Assembly (NCBI GenBank): GCA_038323315.1
Contig: JBBQGU010000109.1
Coordinates: 1-10,829 of the forward strand
Length of the DNA stretch: 10,829 nucleotides
Reading direction: 5' to 3'
From: Stagnihabitans sp038323315
Lineage (GTDB): Bacteria; Pseudomonadota; Alphaproteobacteria; Rhodobacterales; Rhodobacteraceae
Translations under genes and position numbers: made by a program
Notes under the pieces: model-generated
Told to the model about the DNA's origin: nothing
Databases searched by the model: none
Seen by the model: only the letters and a program-made list of their open reading frames with translations
Part shown: one piece after another, positions 1 through 6,460 of the stretch
Numbering within the stretch: position 1 is the stretch's first letter
Layout: the number at the start of each line of letters is the position of its first letter

Positions 1-6
1 TCCCAT
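1..6 (-). CDS. Possible start of a minus-strand gene leaving the window (only two codons seen)
   Basis: Read on the minus strand, an ATG at 6-4 is preceded by a GGAGG Shine-Dalgarno core at 17-13 with a six-base A-rich spacer, which is close to ideal. Only ATG plus one further codon lie inside the window, so nothing can be said about the product. The call rests on the ribosome binding site alone and could be chance in GC-rich DNA. Confidence 0.3.
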
Positions 7-110
7 TTTTCCCCTCCATAGCAGACTGTCCGCGCCAGACCAGCCCCACCGGCATCTCGACCTGCCCCCGCCTCAAGCCAAAGCCCTGCGCCGGATCGGA
101 CTGACCCGCC

Positions 111-176
111 CACGCGCCGGAGGGCAAGAAAGAACTGTTGGTCTTCGAGGTCGGTCTTCGGGAAAGCACGCAGAGC
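111..176 (+). pseudogene. Remnant of an IS256-family transposase
   Basis: The plus frame reads HAPEGKKELLVFEVGLREST, then QS. This resembles the conserved core of IS256/Mutator-type transposases (ATPEGKKELxGFxVGxRESxQSW), just before the segment leading to the second catalytic region. Similarity stops abruptly after QS, and an in-frame stop lies at 102-104 just upstream. The fragment covers about 22 residues of a protein that is usually about 400 residues long, so it is dead. No terminal inverted repeats or other transposase motifs were found around it. The family match is from memory of the motif, not from a search. Confidence 0.45.
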
Positions 177-667
177 TTGGATCTGACCAAGGTGCTGAGG
201 TTTGCATTCCACGCCGCCGCTGCTTCTGCGGGCAGGATTTATGCGTTGGGGGCGAGGAGGCTATTCCGCCGCCCTGCCCTTCTCCAACCCCTTGCAGTAA
301 CGTCCGGCGTGGTGACGTCAGTTACCCCGCCGCCAACATCCACATCCGCGCACAGGGCCGCTTAACCAACGCTACAAGCTGCTGTGCCAAGATTAACTGC
401 GCGCCCACCCCTTGACCGCCACCGCCCATGCCACCGTCGAACACCACCTCGTCGCCCGTTTCCCGAACGAGGTCGAAGCCTTTTACGACATCCCCGTCTT
501 TGACCTGATCATGACCGAGCCGAGCCTTGGGCCAAAGGCACACACTGGACCGCCCCAGCCGGCGATTGACGCGCTGCATGGGGTATCGAACAGGGTCCAC
601 GCAAATCCTCGGACCTGCTGCCGCACCCGACTTTGGTGGACAGGCACCACAGCGGCGGCGATCCGTG
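177..667. other. Gene-poor, probably degenerate region downstream of the GAPDH gene
   Basis: No reading frame here starts with a convincing Shine-Dalgarno, resembles a known family and runs a normal length. From 397 to about 600 the plus frame (after an in-frame TAA at 394-396) has a strong C/G third-position bias and reads as a plausible protein segment (ATVEHHLVARF, then EVEAFYDIPVFDLIM). It lacks a proper start and then runs antisense into the GAPDH gene. With the IS256 remnant next to it, the stretch looks like decayed accessory DNA. I could not identify the fragment. Confidence 0.4.
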
Positions 668-1645
668 TCACCCTGCCATCAAACGCGCCACATCCAGCAT
701 CCGGTTGGAAAAGCCCCATTCGTTGTCGTACCAGCCGAACACCCGCAGCATGCCGCCCGCCGTCACCCGCGTCTGCGGGCAGGCCATCACGATGCTCTCG
801 CTCCGCGCGCGCAGGTCGCTGGATACCAGCGCCTGATCCGTCGCCCCGATCACCCCACCGACCGACCGCAGGGCCGCATTCACCGCCGCCACAGTGACCG
901 GCCGCGCGAGCATCACCGCCAGATCGACGGCGGACACAGATGCCGTCGGCACCCTGACCGCAGAGCCCTCGATCCGCCCAGCCAGATGCGGCAGCACCAC
1001 GTCCAGCAACCGTTGCGCCGAGGTCGTGGTCGGCACCATCGACAGTGCCGCCGCCCGGCTGCGTGCAAAATCGGCCGCGGGAGCGTCCACCGTCGGCTGC
1101 GACCCGGTATAGCAGTGGATCGTCGTCATCGACCCCGTCACCACCCCCCAGCCCTCGTCCAACACCTTGACCAATGGCGCCAAAGCATTCGTCGTGCATG
1201 ACGCATTCGACACCACGACCTGCCCCGCCAACGCGCCCTCATTCGCGCCCAACACCACCGTCACATCCGCCCCCGCCGACGGCCCCGACACCAACACCCG
1301 CCGGGCCCCGGCCTGCACGCCGCGCAGCGCCACCGCCCTTGGATCTGCCCGGCCCGTGCATTCCAGCACCACGTCGACACCCTTCAGGTCCAGCCCGGAT
1401 AAATCCGCCACCCGGCGCAGCGGCAGCGCCCGCCCGTTCACCACCAGACAGTCCCCCTGCAACGCCACTGACCCGCGCCACGGCCCGAAAACGCTGTCAT
1501 ACTGGAACAGATAGGCGCACATATCGGCCGCCGCGATGTCGTTGATCCCCACGACCTGAACCCCCGGCCACTGGTCCGGCGTGCCCAACCACGCGCGCAG
1601 CACCGACCGCCCGATCCGCCCGAATCCATTGATGAACAGCTTCAT
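668..1645 (-). CDS. gap: Type I glyceraldehyde-3-phosphate dehydrogenase family protein
   Basis: This 325-residue protein belongs to the phosphorylating GAPDH family, which oxidises glyceraldehyde 3-phosphate to 1,3-bisphosphoglycerate in the cytosol; family members may also use erythrose 4-phosphate. The NAD-binding GFGRIGR is at residues 8-14. An IND motif after strand 2 (residues 34-36) favours NAD over NADP. The catalytic Cys150 lies in NASCTTNALAPL, with partner His177 in MTTIHCYTGSQ. The phosphate-site segment RVPTASVSAVDL starts at 231, and the C-terminal WYDNEWGFSNRMLD is intact. The usual CTTNC is CTTNA here, and the usual TG of the phosphate loop is TS, so this looks like a divergent paralogue. 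The start at 1645 gives the canonical MKLFINGFGRIG beginning and has a G-rich upstream stretch. An in-frame upstream extension is not family-like. It is divergent from rpe across 111 bases. A GapB or E4P dehydrogenase role remains possible. Confidence 0.9.
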   Translation of the reverse strand: MKLFINGFGRIGRSVLRAWLGTPDQWPGVQVVGINDIAAADMCAYLFQYDSVFGPWRGSVALQGDCLVVNGRALPLRRVADLSGLDLKGVDVVLECTGRADPRAVALRGVQAGARRVLVSGPSAGADVTVVLGANEGALAGQVVVSNASCTTNALAPLVKVLDEGWGVVTGSMTTIHCYTGSQPTVDAPAADFARSRAAALSMVPTTTSAQRLLDVVLPHLAGRIEGSAVRVPTASVSAVDLAVMLARPVTVAAVNAALRSVGGVIGATDQALVSSDLRARSESIVMACPQTRVTAGGMLRVFGWYDNEWGFSNRMLDVARLMAG

Positions 1646-1707
1646 GCCCACGCCCCCCATGCCCCGCCGCTTCACATCACGCGGCCAGCCCGACTGCAAC
1701 CCACCCC

Positions 1708-1736
1708 TTGACCCAAGCCCCCCCACAGGGCACATC
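1708..1736 (+). promoter_or_regulatory. Weak candidate promoter for rpe
   Basis: TTGACC at 1708-1713 is a good -35-like hexamer. The position 17 bases further on (1731-1736, CACATC) is a poor -10, so this is only a candidate. It lies in the 111-base gap between the divergent GAPDH and rpe genes, where both need a promoter. Confidence 0.2.
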
Positions 1737-1756
1737 CGTCAGTACAGGAGACCCAG

Positions 1757-2440
1757 ATGCCCTTTTCCCGCAGCGTCAAAATCGCCCCCTCGATCCTCGC
1801 TGCCGATTTCGCCAATTTCGGGGCCGAATGTCGCGCGGTCGAACAGCAGGGCGCCGATTGGGTCCATGTCGACGTGATGGACGGCCATTTCGTGCCCAAC
1901 CTGACCTTTGGCCCTGCGATGTGTGCGGCGCTGCGCCCGCATATCCAGGGCGTGATGGATGTCCATCTGATGATCGCGCCGGTCGAGCCCTTCCTTCAGG
2001 CTTTTGCAAAGGCCGGGGCCGATCACCTGACGGCGCATCTGGAAAGCGGCCCGCATATCCACAAAACGCTGCAAACCATCCGCGCTCTGGGCTGCAAGGC
2101 GGGCCTGGCCATCAACCCCGGCACCGGCCTTGATGCCGTGCCCTATCTTTTGGACGATATCGATCTGTTGGTGGTGATGACGGTCAATCCCGGCTTTGGC
2201 GGCCAGAAACTGATCCCGGCCATGTTGGACAAGATCCGTGCCTTGCGCGCCATGGTCGCCGACCGGCCCATCCATATTCAGATCGACGGAGGCGTGACCG
2301 CCGACAATGCCGCCGCCCTGACCCAGGCCGGGGCCGATGTGCTCGTCGCAGGCTCCTCGATCTTCGCAGGCGGCTCGCCCGGCAACCCCGCGCCCTATGG
2401 CGCCAATATCCGCCACCTGCGCGCCGCTGCCAACGCCTGA
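1757..2440 (+). CDS. rpe: Ribulose-phosphate 3-epimerase
   Basis: This 227-residue TIM-barrel enzyme interconverts D-ribulose 5-phosphate and D-xylulose 5-phosphate in the pentose phosphate pathway. The sequence has APSILAADFANF near the N-terminus and HVDVMDGHFVPN, supplying metal ligand His37 and acid/base Asp39. Further motifs are DVHLMI with His70, MTVNPGFGGQ at 141-150, and QIDGGV with Asp177 as the second catalytic aspartate. The C-terminal phosphate-binding AGSSIF is at 198-203. Length and motifs are normal for the family. The ATG has an AGGAG at 1746-1750 with a six-base spacer. It converges on kdgK, with a hairpin between them. With gnd nearby it takes the ribulose 5-phosphate that 6-phosphogluconate dehydrogenase produces. 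Confidence 0.97.
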   Translation: MPFSRSVKIAPSILAADFANFGAECRAVEQQGADWVHVDVMDGHFVPNLTFGPAMCAALRPHIQGVMDVHLMIAPVEPFLQAFAKAGADHLTAHLESGPHIHKTLQTIRALGCKAGLAINPGTGLDAVPYLLDDIDLLVVMTVNPGFGGQKLIPAMLDKIRALRAMVADRPIHIQIDGGVTADNAAALTQAGADVLVAGSSIFAGGSPGNPAPYGANIRHLRAAANA

Positions 2441-2476
2441 GCCGGTTGGCGTCAGCCAGAGGCGAGGATAAACGAC

Positions 2477-2498
2477 GCGGCCCCTTGGCCGCTCCTTT
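2477..2498. terminator. Hairpin between convergent rpe and kdgK
   Basis: GCGGCC (2477-2482) and GGCCGC (2487-2492) form a perfect six-base-pair GC stem around a CCTT loop, followed on the plus strand by TCCTTT. It lies 36 bases after the rpe stop and immediately beyond the kdgK stop, where a shared terminator is expected. The T-tract is short, so efficiency is uncertain. Confidence 0.5.
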
Positions 2499-3369
2499 AG
2501 ATCACCGCTGGAACCAGCGCACCCGGTTGCCGGATCACCCCTGCGGCCAAGGCGGCCCCTGCTGCCATCGCCTCGGTCAGCCCCAAGCCCGTCAACCGCG
2601 CCACCAGAAACCCCGCGTTGAAGCTGTCACCTGCTGCTGTGGTATCCACAGGCTCGACCGGTGCCGGGTCATACCAAACCCCACCCGTCGCCCAAACCCG
2701 CCCGCCGCCATTCTTGACCACCACCGTTGACGGCCCCATCGCGTGATACCGCGCCAAGGTCACCTCGGGCGACGCGTCGCCATGCAGCGCCTCCTCCTCG
2801 TCAAACGATGGCAGAACGATATCCGCGACGCCAGCCGCCTCGGCGACCGCTGCCGCCATCTGGGCCCTGTCCGGCCACAGCCTTGGCCGCATATTCGGAT
2901 CAAACGTCACCGTTCCCGCACAATCGCGCAACGAAGCCAGCAAGACCACCCGCCGCTCGGGCGTCAAGATTGCCAGCGTGATCCCGGAAAACACCACCAG
3001 ATCAGCCCCCGCCAGCGCAGCGGCCAACGCGCCCGGATCATCCGCCAAGCCCCGCGCCGCCGATTGCCCGCGCCAATAGCTGAAACTCCGCTCACCCTTG
3101 TCCAGCGAGATCAGATACAGCCCCACCGTCTGGTCCGCGACCCGCGCCACATGCGCCGTACCGATCCCGGCACCGTCCATAAAGCCCAGCATGGCACCCG
3201 AAATCGCATCCGTTCCAACCCGGCTGACATAGTCCACCGCCCAGTCAGGCCGCAGTTGCCGCAGATACCATGCGGTGTTGAACGTATCCCCCGCAAACCC
3301 CTGTCGCAGCAAGCCGTCGCCCGCCGGGGCCAGTTCGACCATGCATTCCCCAATACAAACGATGCGCAT
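2497..3369 (-). CDS. kdgK: 2-keto-3-deoxygluconate kinase (PfkB family sugar kinase)
   Basis: This 290-residue ribokinase/PfkB-fold enzyme most likely phosphorylates 2-keto-3-deoxygluconate to KDPG, feeding the lower Entner-Doudoroff pathway. GECMVEL opens the protein, and the sugar-binding GDTFNTA is at 27-33. The KDG-kinase-like ERSFSYWR at 93-100 and FDPNMRPRLW at 156-165 separate it from fructokinases and ribokinases. The PfkB signature DTTAAGDSFNAGF at 242-254 carries the anion hole and catalytic Asp248. The start codon overlaps the gnd stop by one base (TGATG), so translation is probably coupled to gnd. The upstream Shine-Dalgarno inside gnd is weak, which fits coupling. Other 2-keto-sugar kinases of the family cannot be excluded on sequence alone. 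Confidence 0.88.
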   Translation of the reverse strand: MRIVCIGECMVELAPAGDGLLRQGFAGDTFNTAWYLRQLRPDWAVDYVSRVGTDAISGAMLGFMDGAGIGTAHVARVADQTVGLYLISLDKGERSFSYWRGQSAARGLADDPGALAAALAGADLVVFSGITLAILTPERRVVLLASLRDCAGTVTFDPNMRPRLWPDRAQMAAAVAEAAGVADIVLPSFDEEEALHGDASPEVTLARYHAMGPSTVVVKNGGGRVWATGGVWYDPAPVEPVDTTAAGDSFNAGFLVARLTGLGLTEAMAAGAALAAGVIRQPGALVPAVI

Positions 3370-4784
3370 CAGACCATATGCCCGCCCCAGGGCCCGTGCA
3401 GGCCGGTCCCCGGCTGATCCAGCCGCTCGAACCCATGCGCGCCAAAGAAATCGCGCAGGCCCTGGATCATGTTCGCCGTGCTGCGCCCGGTGCGCATCAT
3501 GTCAAACCACGCAAGCCCCGCCGACAACGCCGGCAACGGCAAGCCATGAGACGCCCCCGCCGCCACCACCGACCGCAACCCCGGACCCGCGGCCTTGAGA
3601 TGGTCCGCAAAGAACGGCGCGAGCATCAGACCGCGCGTGGGGTCCGCCTCCAGCGCCGTCGCCATGTCGTTCAGCATAGACGACCGGATGATGCACCCCT
3701 CACGCCAGACCCGCGCAATCGCTGGCAAGGGCAGGTCCCAGCCAAAGTCCTTGGCCGCCGCCACGATCAGACCAAAGCCTTGGGCATAGCACAGGATCTT
3801 GCCCGCAATCATCGCCTGTTCCAACGTAGCGACCGTCACAGCGCCCTTGGGCAATGCCATGGGGGCCGGGCCGAACACCGCCTCCCCCGCCTTGCGCTCG
3901 GCCAGCTTGGCGGAGACGTTGCGCGCCATCACCGCCGCTTCGATCACCGGGATGGGGGCGGACAGTTGCTGCGCCTCGATCGCCGTCCAGCGGCCGGTGC
4001 CTTTTTGGCCGGCCTTGTCCAGGATCACATCCAGCATTGGCTGGCCGCCACCTGCTTTGGGGTCTGTGGCCTTGGCGACGGCGGCCGAAATCTCGATCAG
4101 ATAGCTTTGCAGCGGGCCTTTGTTCCAACCTTCAAACACTGCGCCAATCTCGGCCGCACGCATCGCAAGCCCATCGCGCATCACGCCATAGATTTCTGCG
4201 ATCATCTGCATATCGGCATATTCGATGCCGTTATGCACCGCCTTGACGAAATGCCCCGCCCCCGCAGGCCCCATCCATGTGGCGCAGGGCGTGCCCTGAT
4301 ACTTGGCCGAGATCGCCTGCATCACCGGGGCGACGCGGTCCCAATCGGCCTTGTCGCCGCCGCCCATGATCGACGGCCCATGCCGTGCGCCCTCTTCGCC
4401 GCCCGACACCCCCATGCCGAGGAAACGGTAACCCTGGGCTGCCGCCGACCGCCGGTTGGTGTCATGGAAATCGGCATTGCCCGCGTCGATGATCAGGTCA
4501 TCCGGCCCCAGCAGCGGTGCCAACGCGGCAATCTGGTCATCGACCACCGGTCCCGCCGGCACCATCAGGATGATGGCGCGCGGTGGTGCGATGGCGGCCA
4601 CAAAGTCGGCCAGACTGTCCGTGGCGGTGATCATGTCGGCCAGCACCCCCGCATCGGCCTTGAACCTGTGCGTGACGGCGGTGGTGCGGTTCCAGACCGC
4701 AATCTGAAAGCCCTTTTCGGCGATGTTCAGCGCCAGCGCCGCCCCCATCGTCCCCAGCCCGATCAACCCGATATGCGCAGTCAT
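3369..4784 (-). CDS. gnd: 6-phosphogluconate dehydrogenase, decarboxylating (NADP-type)
   Basis: This enzyme oxidatively decarboxylates 6-phosphogluconate to ribulose 5-phosphate, CO2 and NADPH in the cytosolic oxidative pentose phosphate pathway. The protein is 471 residues, the usual length of the long (dimeric) form. The Rossmann GLGTMG is at 9-14, and NRT at 32-34 is the NADP 2'-phosphate-binding motif. IIDAGNADFHDT is at 98-109 and the substrate loop MGVSGGEEGARHGPSIMGGG at 124-143. The catalytic block FVKAVHNGIEYADMQ contains Lys181, His184, Asn185 and Glu188. GTGRWTAIEAQQL begins at 262, and the C-terminal RDFFGAH (444-450) provides substrate residues from the partner subunit. The ATG is preceded by GAGGAG at 4793-4798 with an eight-base spacer. 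It forms an overlapping pair with kdgK. A GntR-like operator lies in its promoter region. Confidence 0.96.
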   Translation of the reverse strand: MTAHIGLIGLGTMGAALALNIAEKGFQIAVWNRTTAVTHRFKADAGVLADMITATDSLADFVAAIAPPRAIILMVPAGPVVDDQIAALAPLLGPDDLIIDAGNADFHDTNRRSAAAQGYRFLGMGVSGGEEGARHGPSIMGGGDKADWDRVAPVMQAISAKYQGTPCATWMGPAGAGHFVKAVHNGIEYADMQMIAEIYGVMRDGLAMRAAEIGAVFEGWNKGPLQSYLIEISAAVAKATDPKAGGGQPMLDVILDKAGQKGTGRWTAIEAQQLSAPIPVIEAAVMARNVSAKLAERKAGEAVFGPAPMALPKGAVTVATLEQAMIAGKILCYAQGFGLIVAAAKDFGWDLPLPAIARVWREGCIIRSSMLNDMATALEADPTRGLMLAPFFADHLKAAGPGLRSVVAAGASHGLPLPALSAGLAWFDMMRTGRSTANMIQGLRDFFGAHGFERLDQPGTGLHGPWGGHMV

Positions 4785-4811
4785 GATACCAACTCCTCAA
4801 CGGCTGTCGTC

Positions 4812-4840
4812 ACCATACAATGGCATACCAAGGTCGAAAA
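4812..4840 (-). promoter_or_regulatory. Candidate gnd-kdgK promoter with a UxuR/ExuR-like operator
   Basis: On the minus strand TTGGTATGCCAT (4831-4820) matches 10 of 12 positions of TTGGTATACCAA, the palindrome bound by GntR-family hexuronate regulators such as UxuR and ExuR. It sits in the spacer between a possible -10, TATGGT at 4817-4812, and a weak -35-like TTTTCG at 4840-4835, where a bound protein would block polymerase. The gnd start codon is 35 bases further on. The operator resemblance is seen directly, and regulator identity is inferred. Confidence 0.45.
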
Positions 4841-4843
4841 GCG

Positions 4844-5803
4844 TTACTTGACCTCGGTCAGAACTGGGGTCAAAACCGGCTGGCCCGCAAAATGGGCCAC
4901 CAGATTGTCCAAGACCAGCTTGCCCATCTCGATCCGCGTTTCGAACGTGGCGCTGCCCACATGCGGCTGCAACACCACATTGTTCAATCTGGTAAAGCGC
5001 GGGTTCAGTGCCGGTTCCCCCTCGAACACATCCAGACCCGCACCGGCGATGCTGCCCGCCTCCAACGCATCCAGCAAGGCGCTTTCGTCGATGTTCTGCG
5101 CGCGGGATATGTTGAACAGCATGCCGCGCGGCCCCAAAGCCGCCAGCACAGCCGCACTCACGATATGCCGGGTCGAGGCATCCGCCAGCGCCGTCACAAA
5201 CAGAAAGTCGGACGCGCGGGCCAGATCGACCGGGTCCGCGATAAAGTCCCAACCCTCGGGCACGTCCTTGGGGCTGCGCGCCAGATAGCTGATCTTCATG
5301 CCAAAGCCCTGCAACCGGCGGCCCAGTTCCATGCCGATCCGGCCCAGGCCCAGAATGCCCGCCCTTTGCCCCCAGACGCGGCGCTGCAAGGGATAGGCCC
5401 CCTTGGCGGCCCAGTCGCCAGACCGCGCCCAAGCCTCGCCGCCGATCATGCCCCGCGCCAGCGCCAGCATCATCCCCACGGCAATATCCGCACATTCGCC
5501 GTCCAGCACGCCCGGCGTGTTCGTGACCGTGATCCCCCGCGCCCGGACCGAGGGAAAGTCGATGGCGTCATAGCCCACGCCGTTGATCGCAATGATTTCC
5601 AGCCTTGGGCAGGCGGCAATGATTGCGGCACTTGCGCCCATGTCGCCCCGCGTCGCAATCGCCTGCACCTGCGGGCCGACCTCGGCCAGAAACGCGGCCT
5701 TGTCCGTCGCCTCATACAGGCGGTGCAGCACGAACCGCGCCTCCAGCGGCGGAATGTCCCAGTCGGGATATGGCCCCATTTGCAGCACATGCGGTTTGGT
5801 CAT
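4844..5803 (-). CDS. D-isomer-specific 2-hydroxyacid dehydrogenase (hydroxypyruvate/glyoxylate or 2-ketogluconate reductase type)
   Basis: The 319-residue protein has the two-domain layout of the family, which reduces 2-keto acids to D-2-hydroxy acids with NAD(P)H. The nucleotide-binding GLGRIG is at 152-157. Arg176-Ser177 at the end of the next strand suggests NADPH preference. The catalytic triad is visible as Arg234 (NISRAQNIDE), Glu263 (VFEGEP) and His281 (QPHVGSAT). The usual SRG is SRA here. GVGYDAIDF at 76-84 contributes to the substrate site. Neighbouring gnd and kdgK make a 2-ketogluconate or hydroxypyruvate reductase role reasonable, but substrate cannot be read from sequence. The Shine-Dalgarno (AAGGG) is weak. 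It is on the same strand as gnd, 59 bases upstream of it, so co-transcription is possible. Confidence 0.85.
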   Translation of the reverse strand: MTKPHVLQMGPYPDWDIPPLEARFVLHRLYEATDKAAFLAEVGPQVQAIATRGDMGASAAIIAACPRLEIIAINGVGYDAIDFPSVRARGITVTNTPGVLDGECADIAVGMMLALARGMIGGEAWARSGDWAAKGAYPLQRRVWGQRAGILGLGRIGMELGRRLQGFGMKISYLARSPKDVPEGWDFIADPVDLARASDFLFVTALADASTRHIVSAAVLAALGPRGMLFNISRAQNIDESALLDALEAGSIAGAGLDVFEGEPALNPRFTRLNNVVLQPHVGSATFETRIEMGKLVLDNLVAHFAGQPVLTPVLTEVK

Positions 5804-5841
5804 CTGAAAGCCCTTTTACGAATCATCCCCCCAGACAAAGC

Positions 5842-5866
5842 AAAACACCCGCCAAAAGGCGAGTGG
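5842..5866 (-). terminator. Intrinsic terminator after the CoxG-like gene
   Basis: On the minus strand CACTCGCC (5865-5858) pairs with GGCGGGTG (5853-5846), including one G-U pair, around a TTTT loop. It is followed at once by TTTT and then GCTTTG. It lies 16 bases past the CoxG-like stop and 38 bases before the dehydrogenase start, so it separates the two transcription units. Confidence 0.65.
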
Positions 5867-5881
5867 CTTTCCTTGGACCCG

Positions 5882-6367
5882 TCAGCCGGTGAACCGCTTG
5901 AACCAGCCTTTTTTCGGCGGTGGCCCCGTCCCTTCGACCTCGGCCTTGAACCGGTCAAAGAACTGGGCGGCCAGCGACCTTGCAAAACCGTCGATGATTC
6001 GCCCGCCCAACTGCCCGATCTTGCCGCCGACCGCCGCATCCACCTGATAGGTCAGCATGGTCCCCGCCTGATGGGGTGCCAGCGCCACATTTGCCCCGCC
6101 TTTGGCAAAGCCCGCGACGCCGCCCTGCCCCTCGCTGTCGATGCGCAGCGAGATGCCGTCGACAATCTGCGACACCGCGATCCGCCCCGCAAACCGCGCT
6201 GATACTGGCCCGACACCCTGCACGACCACCATGTCGTAACCGTCCAGGGGATTGCCGGTCACTCTCTGGCACCCAGGAATGCTGCGTTGCAAGACGCCCA
6301 GATCGAACAATGCGGCCCAGACGGCGGCTGGCTTGGCGGCGATATGCCGGTCTTCGGTCAGCCTCAT
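5882..6367 (-). CDS. CoxG-like SRPBCC family protein
   Basis: This 161-residue cytosolic protein matches the CoxG (carbon monoxide dehydrogenase subunit G) branch of the START/SRPBCC fold. Its opening MRLTEDRHIAAKPAAVWAAL is typical of the family. IPGC follows at 30-33, VGPVSARFAGR at 52-62, the hallmark EGQGGVAGFAKGGA from 79, and GGKIGQLGGRIIDG at 114-127. It ends in a short basic tail (PPPKKGWFKRF). In carboxydotrophs CoxG helps recruit CO dehydrogenase to the membrane and may carry quinone, but no cox genes are seen here, so the role is open. The start at 6367 is chosen over two in-frame upstream ATGs because it has GGAGG at 6373-6377 with a five-base spacer and fits the family N-terminus. 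Confidence 0.85.
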   Translation of the reverse strand: MRLTEDRHIAAKPAAVWAALFDLGVLQRSIPGCQRVTGNPLDGYDMVVVQGVGPVSARFAGRIAVSQIVDGISLRIDSEGQGGVAGFAKGGANVALAPHQAGTMLTYQVDAAVGGKIGQLGGRIIDGFARSLAAQFFDRFKAEVEGTGPPPKKGWFKRFTG

Positions 6368-6402
6368 CGCACCCTCCATCCCGTGCCGCATTCTGAACCG
6401 TT

Positions 6403-6418
6403 TGGCAGACCCCTGCCA
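6403..6418. repeat. Short inverted repeat upstream of the CoxG-like gene
   Basis: TGGCAG and CTGCCA form a perfect six-base inverted repeat with a four-base ACCC gap, 36 bases upstream of the chosen start. It could be an operator or a small 5' leader hairpin. No T-tract follows on either strand, which argues against a terminator. Confidence 0.35.
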
Positions 6419-6423
6419 TAGCC

Positions 6424-6453
6424 AAAAGGGCGGCCCAACCGGACCGCCCTTTT
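6424..6453 (-). terminator. Strong terminator after the beta-helix gene, possibly bidirectional
   Basis: AAAAGGGCGG (6424-6433) is perfectly complementary to CCGCCCTTTT (6444-6453), and two further inner base pairs are possible. With A and T runs on the two arms it can terminate in both directions. It lies 7 bases past the stop of the minus-strand beta-helix gene and upstream of the CoxG-like gene. Confidence 0.8.
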
Positions 6454-6460
6454 CACCGTA

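Noticed and set aside
645..667. Five-base stem after the GAPDH stop as a terminator
   Set aside because: TGGTG/CACCA with a six-base loop has no T-tract and is expected by chance in this GC-rich DNA.
483..1199. 238-codon minus-strand frame overlapping the GAPDH gene
   Set aside because: It is another frame of the GAPDH coding strand, Gly/Arg-rich, with no motif.
3378..5288. 636-codon open frame on the plus strand
   Set aside because: It is antisense to gnd and part of the dehydrogenase gene, both of which have full catalytic motifs. The frame is open because high GC depletes stops, and its product is a low-complexity Arg/His/Pro/Gln-rich string.
4820..6202. 460-codon open frame on the plus strand
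   Set aside because: It is antisense to the hydroxyacid dehydrogenase and CoxG-like genes and crosses a terminator hairpin, and its composition is typical of a GC-driven shadow frame.
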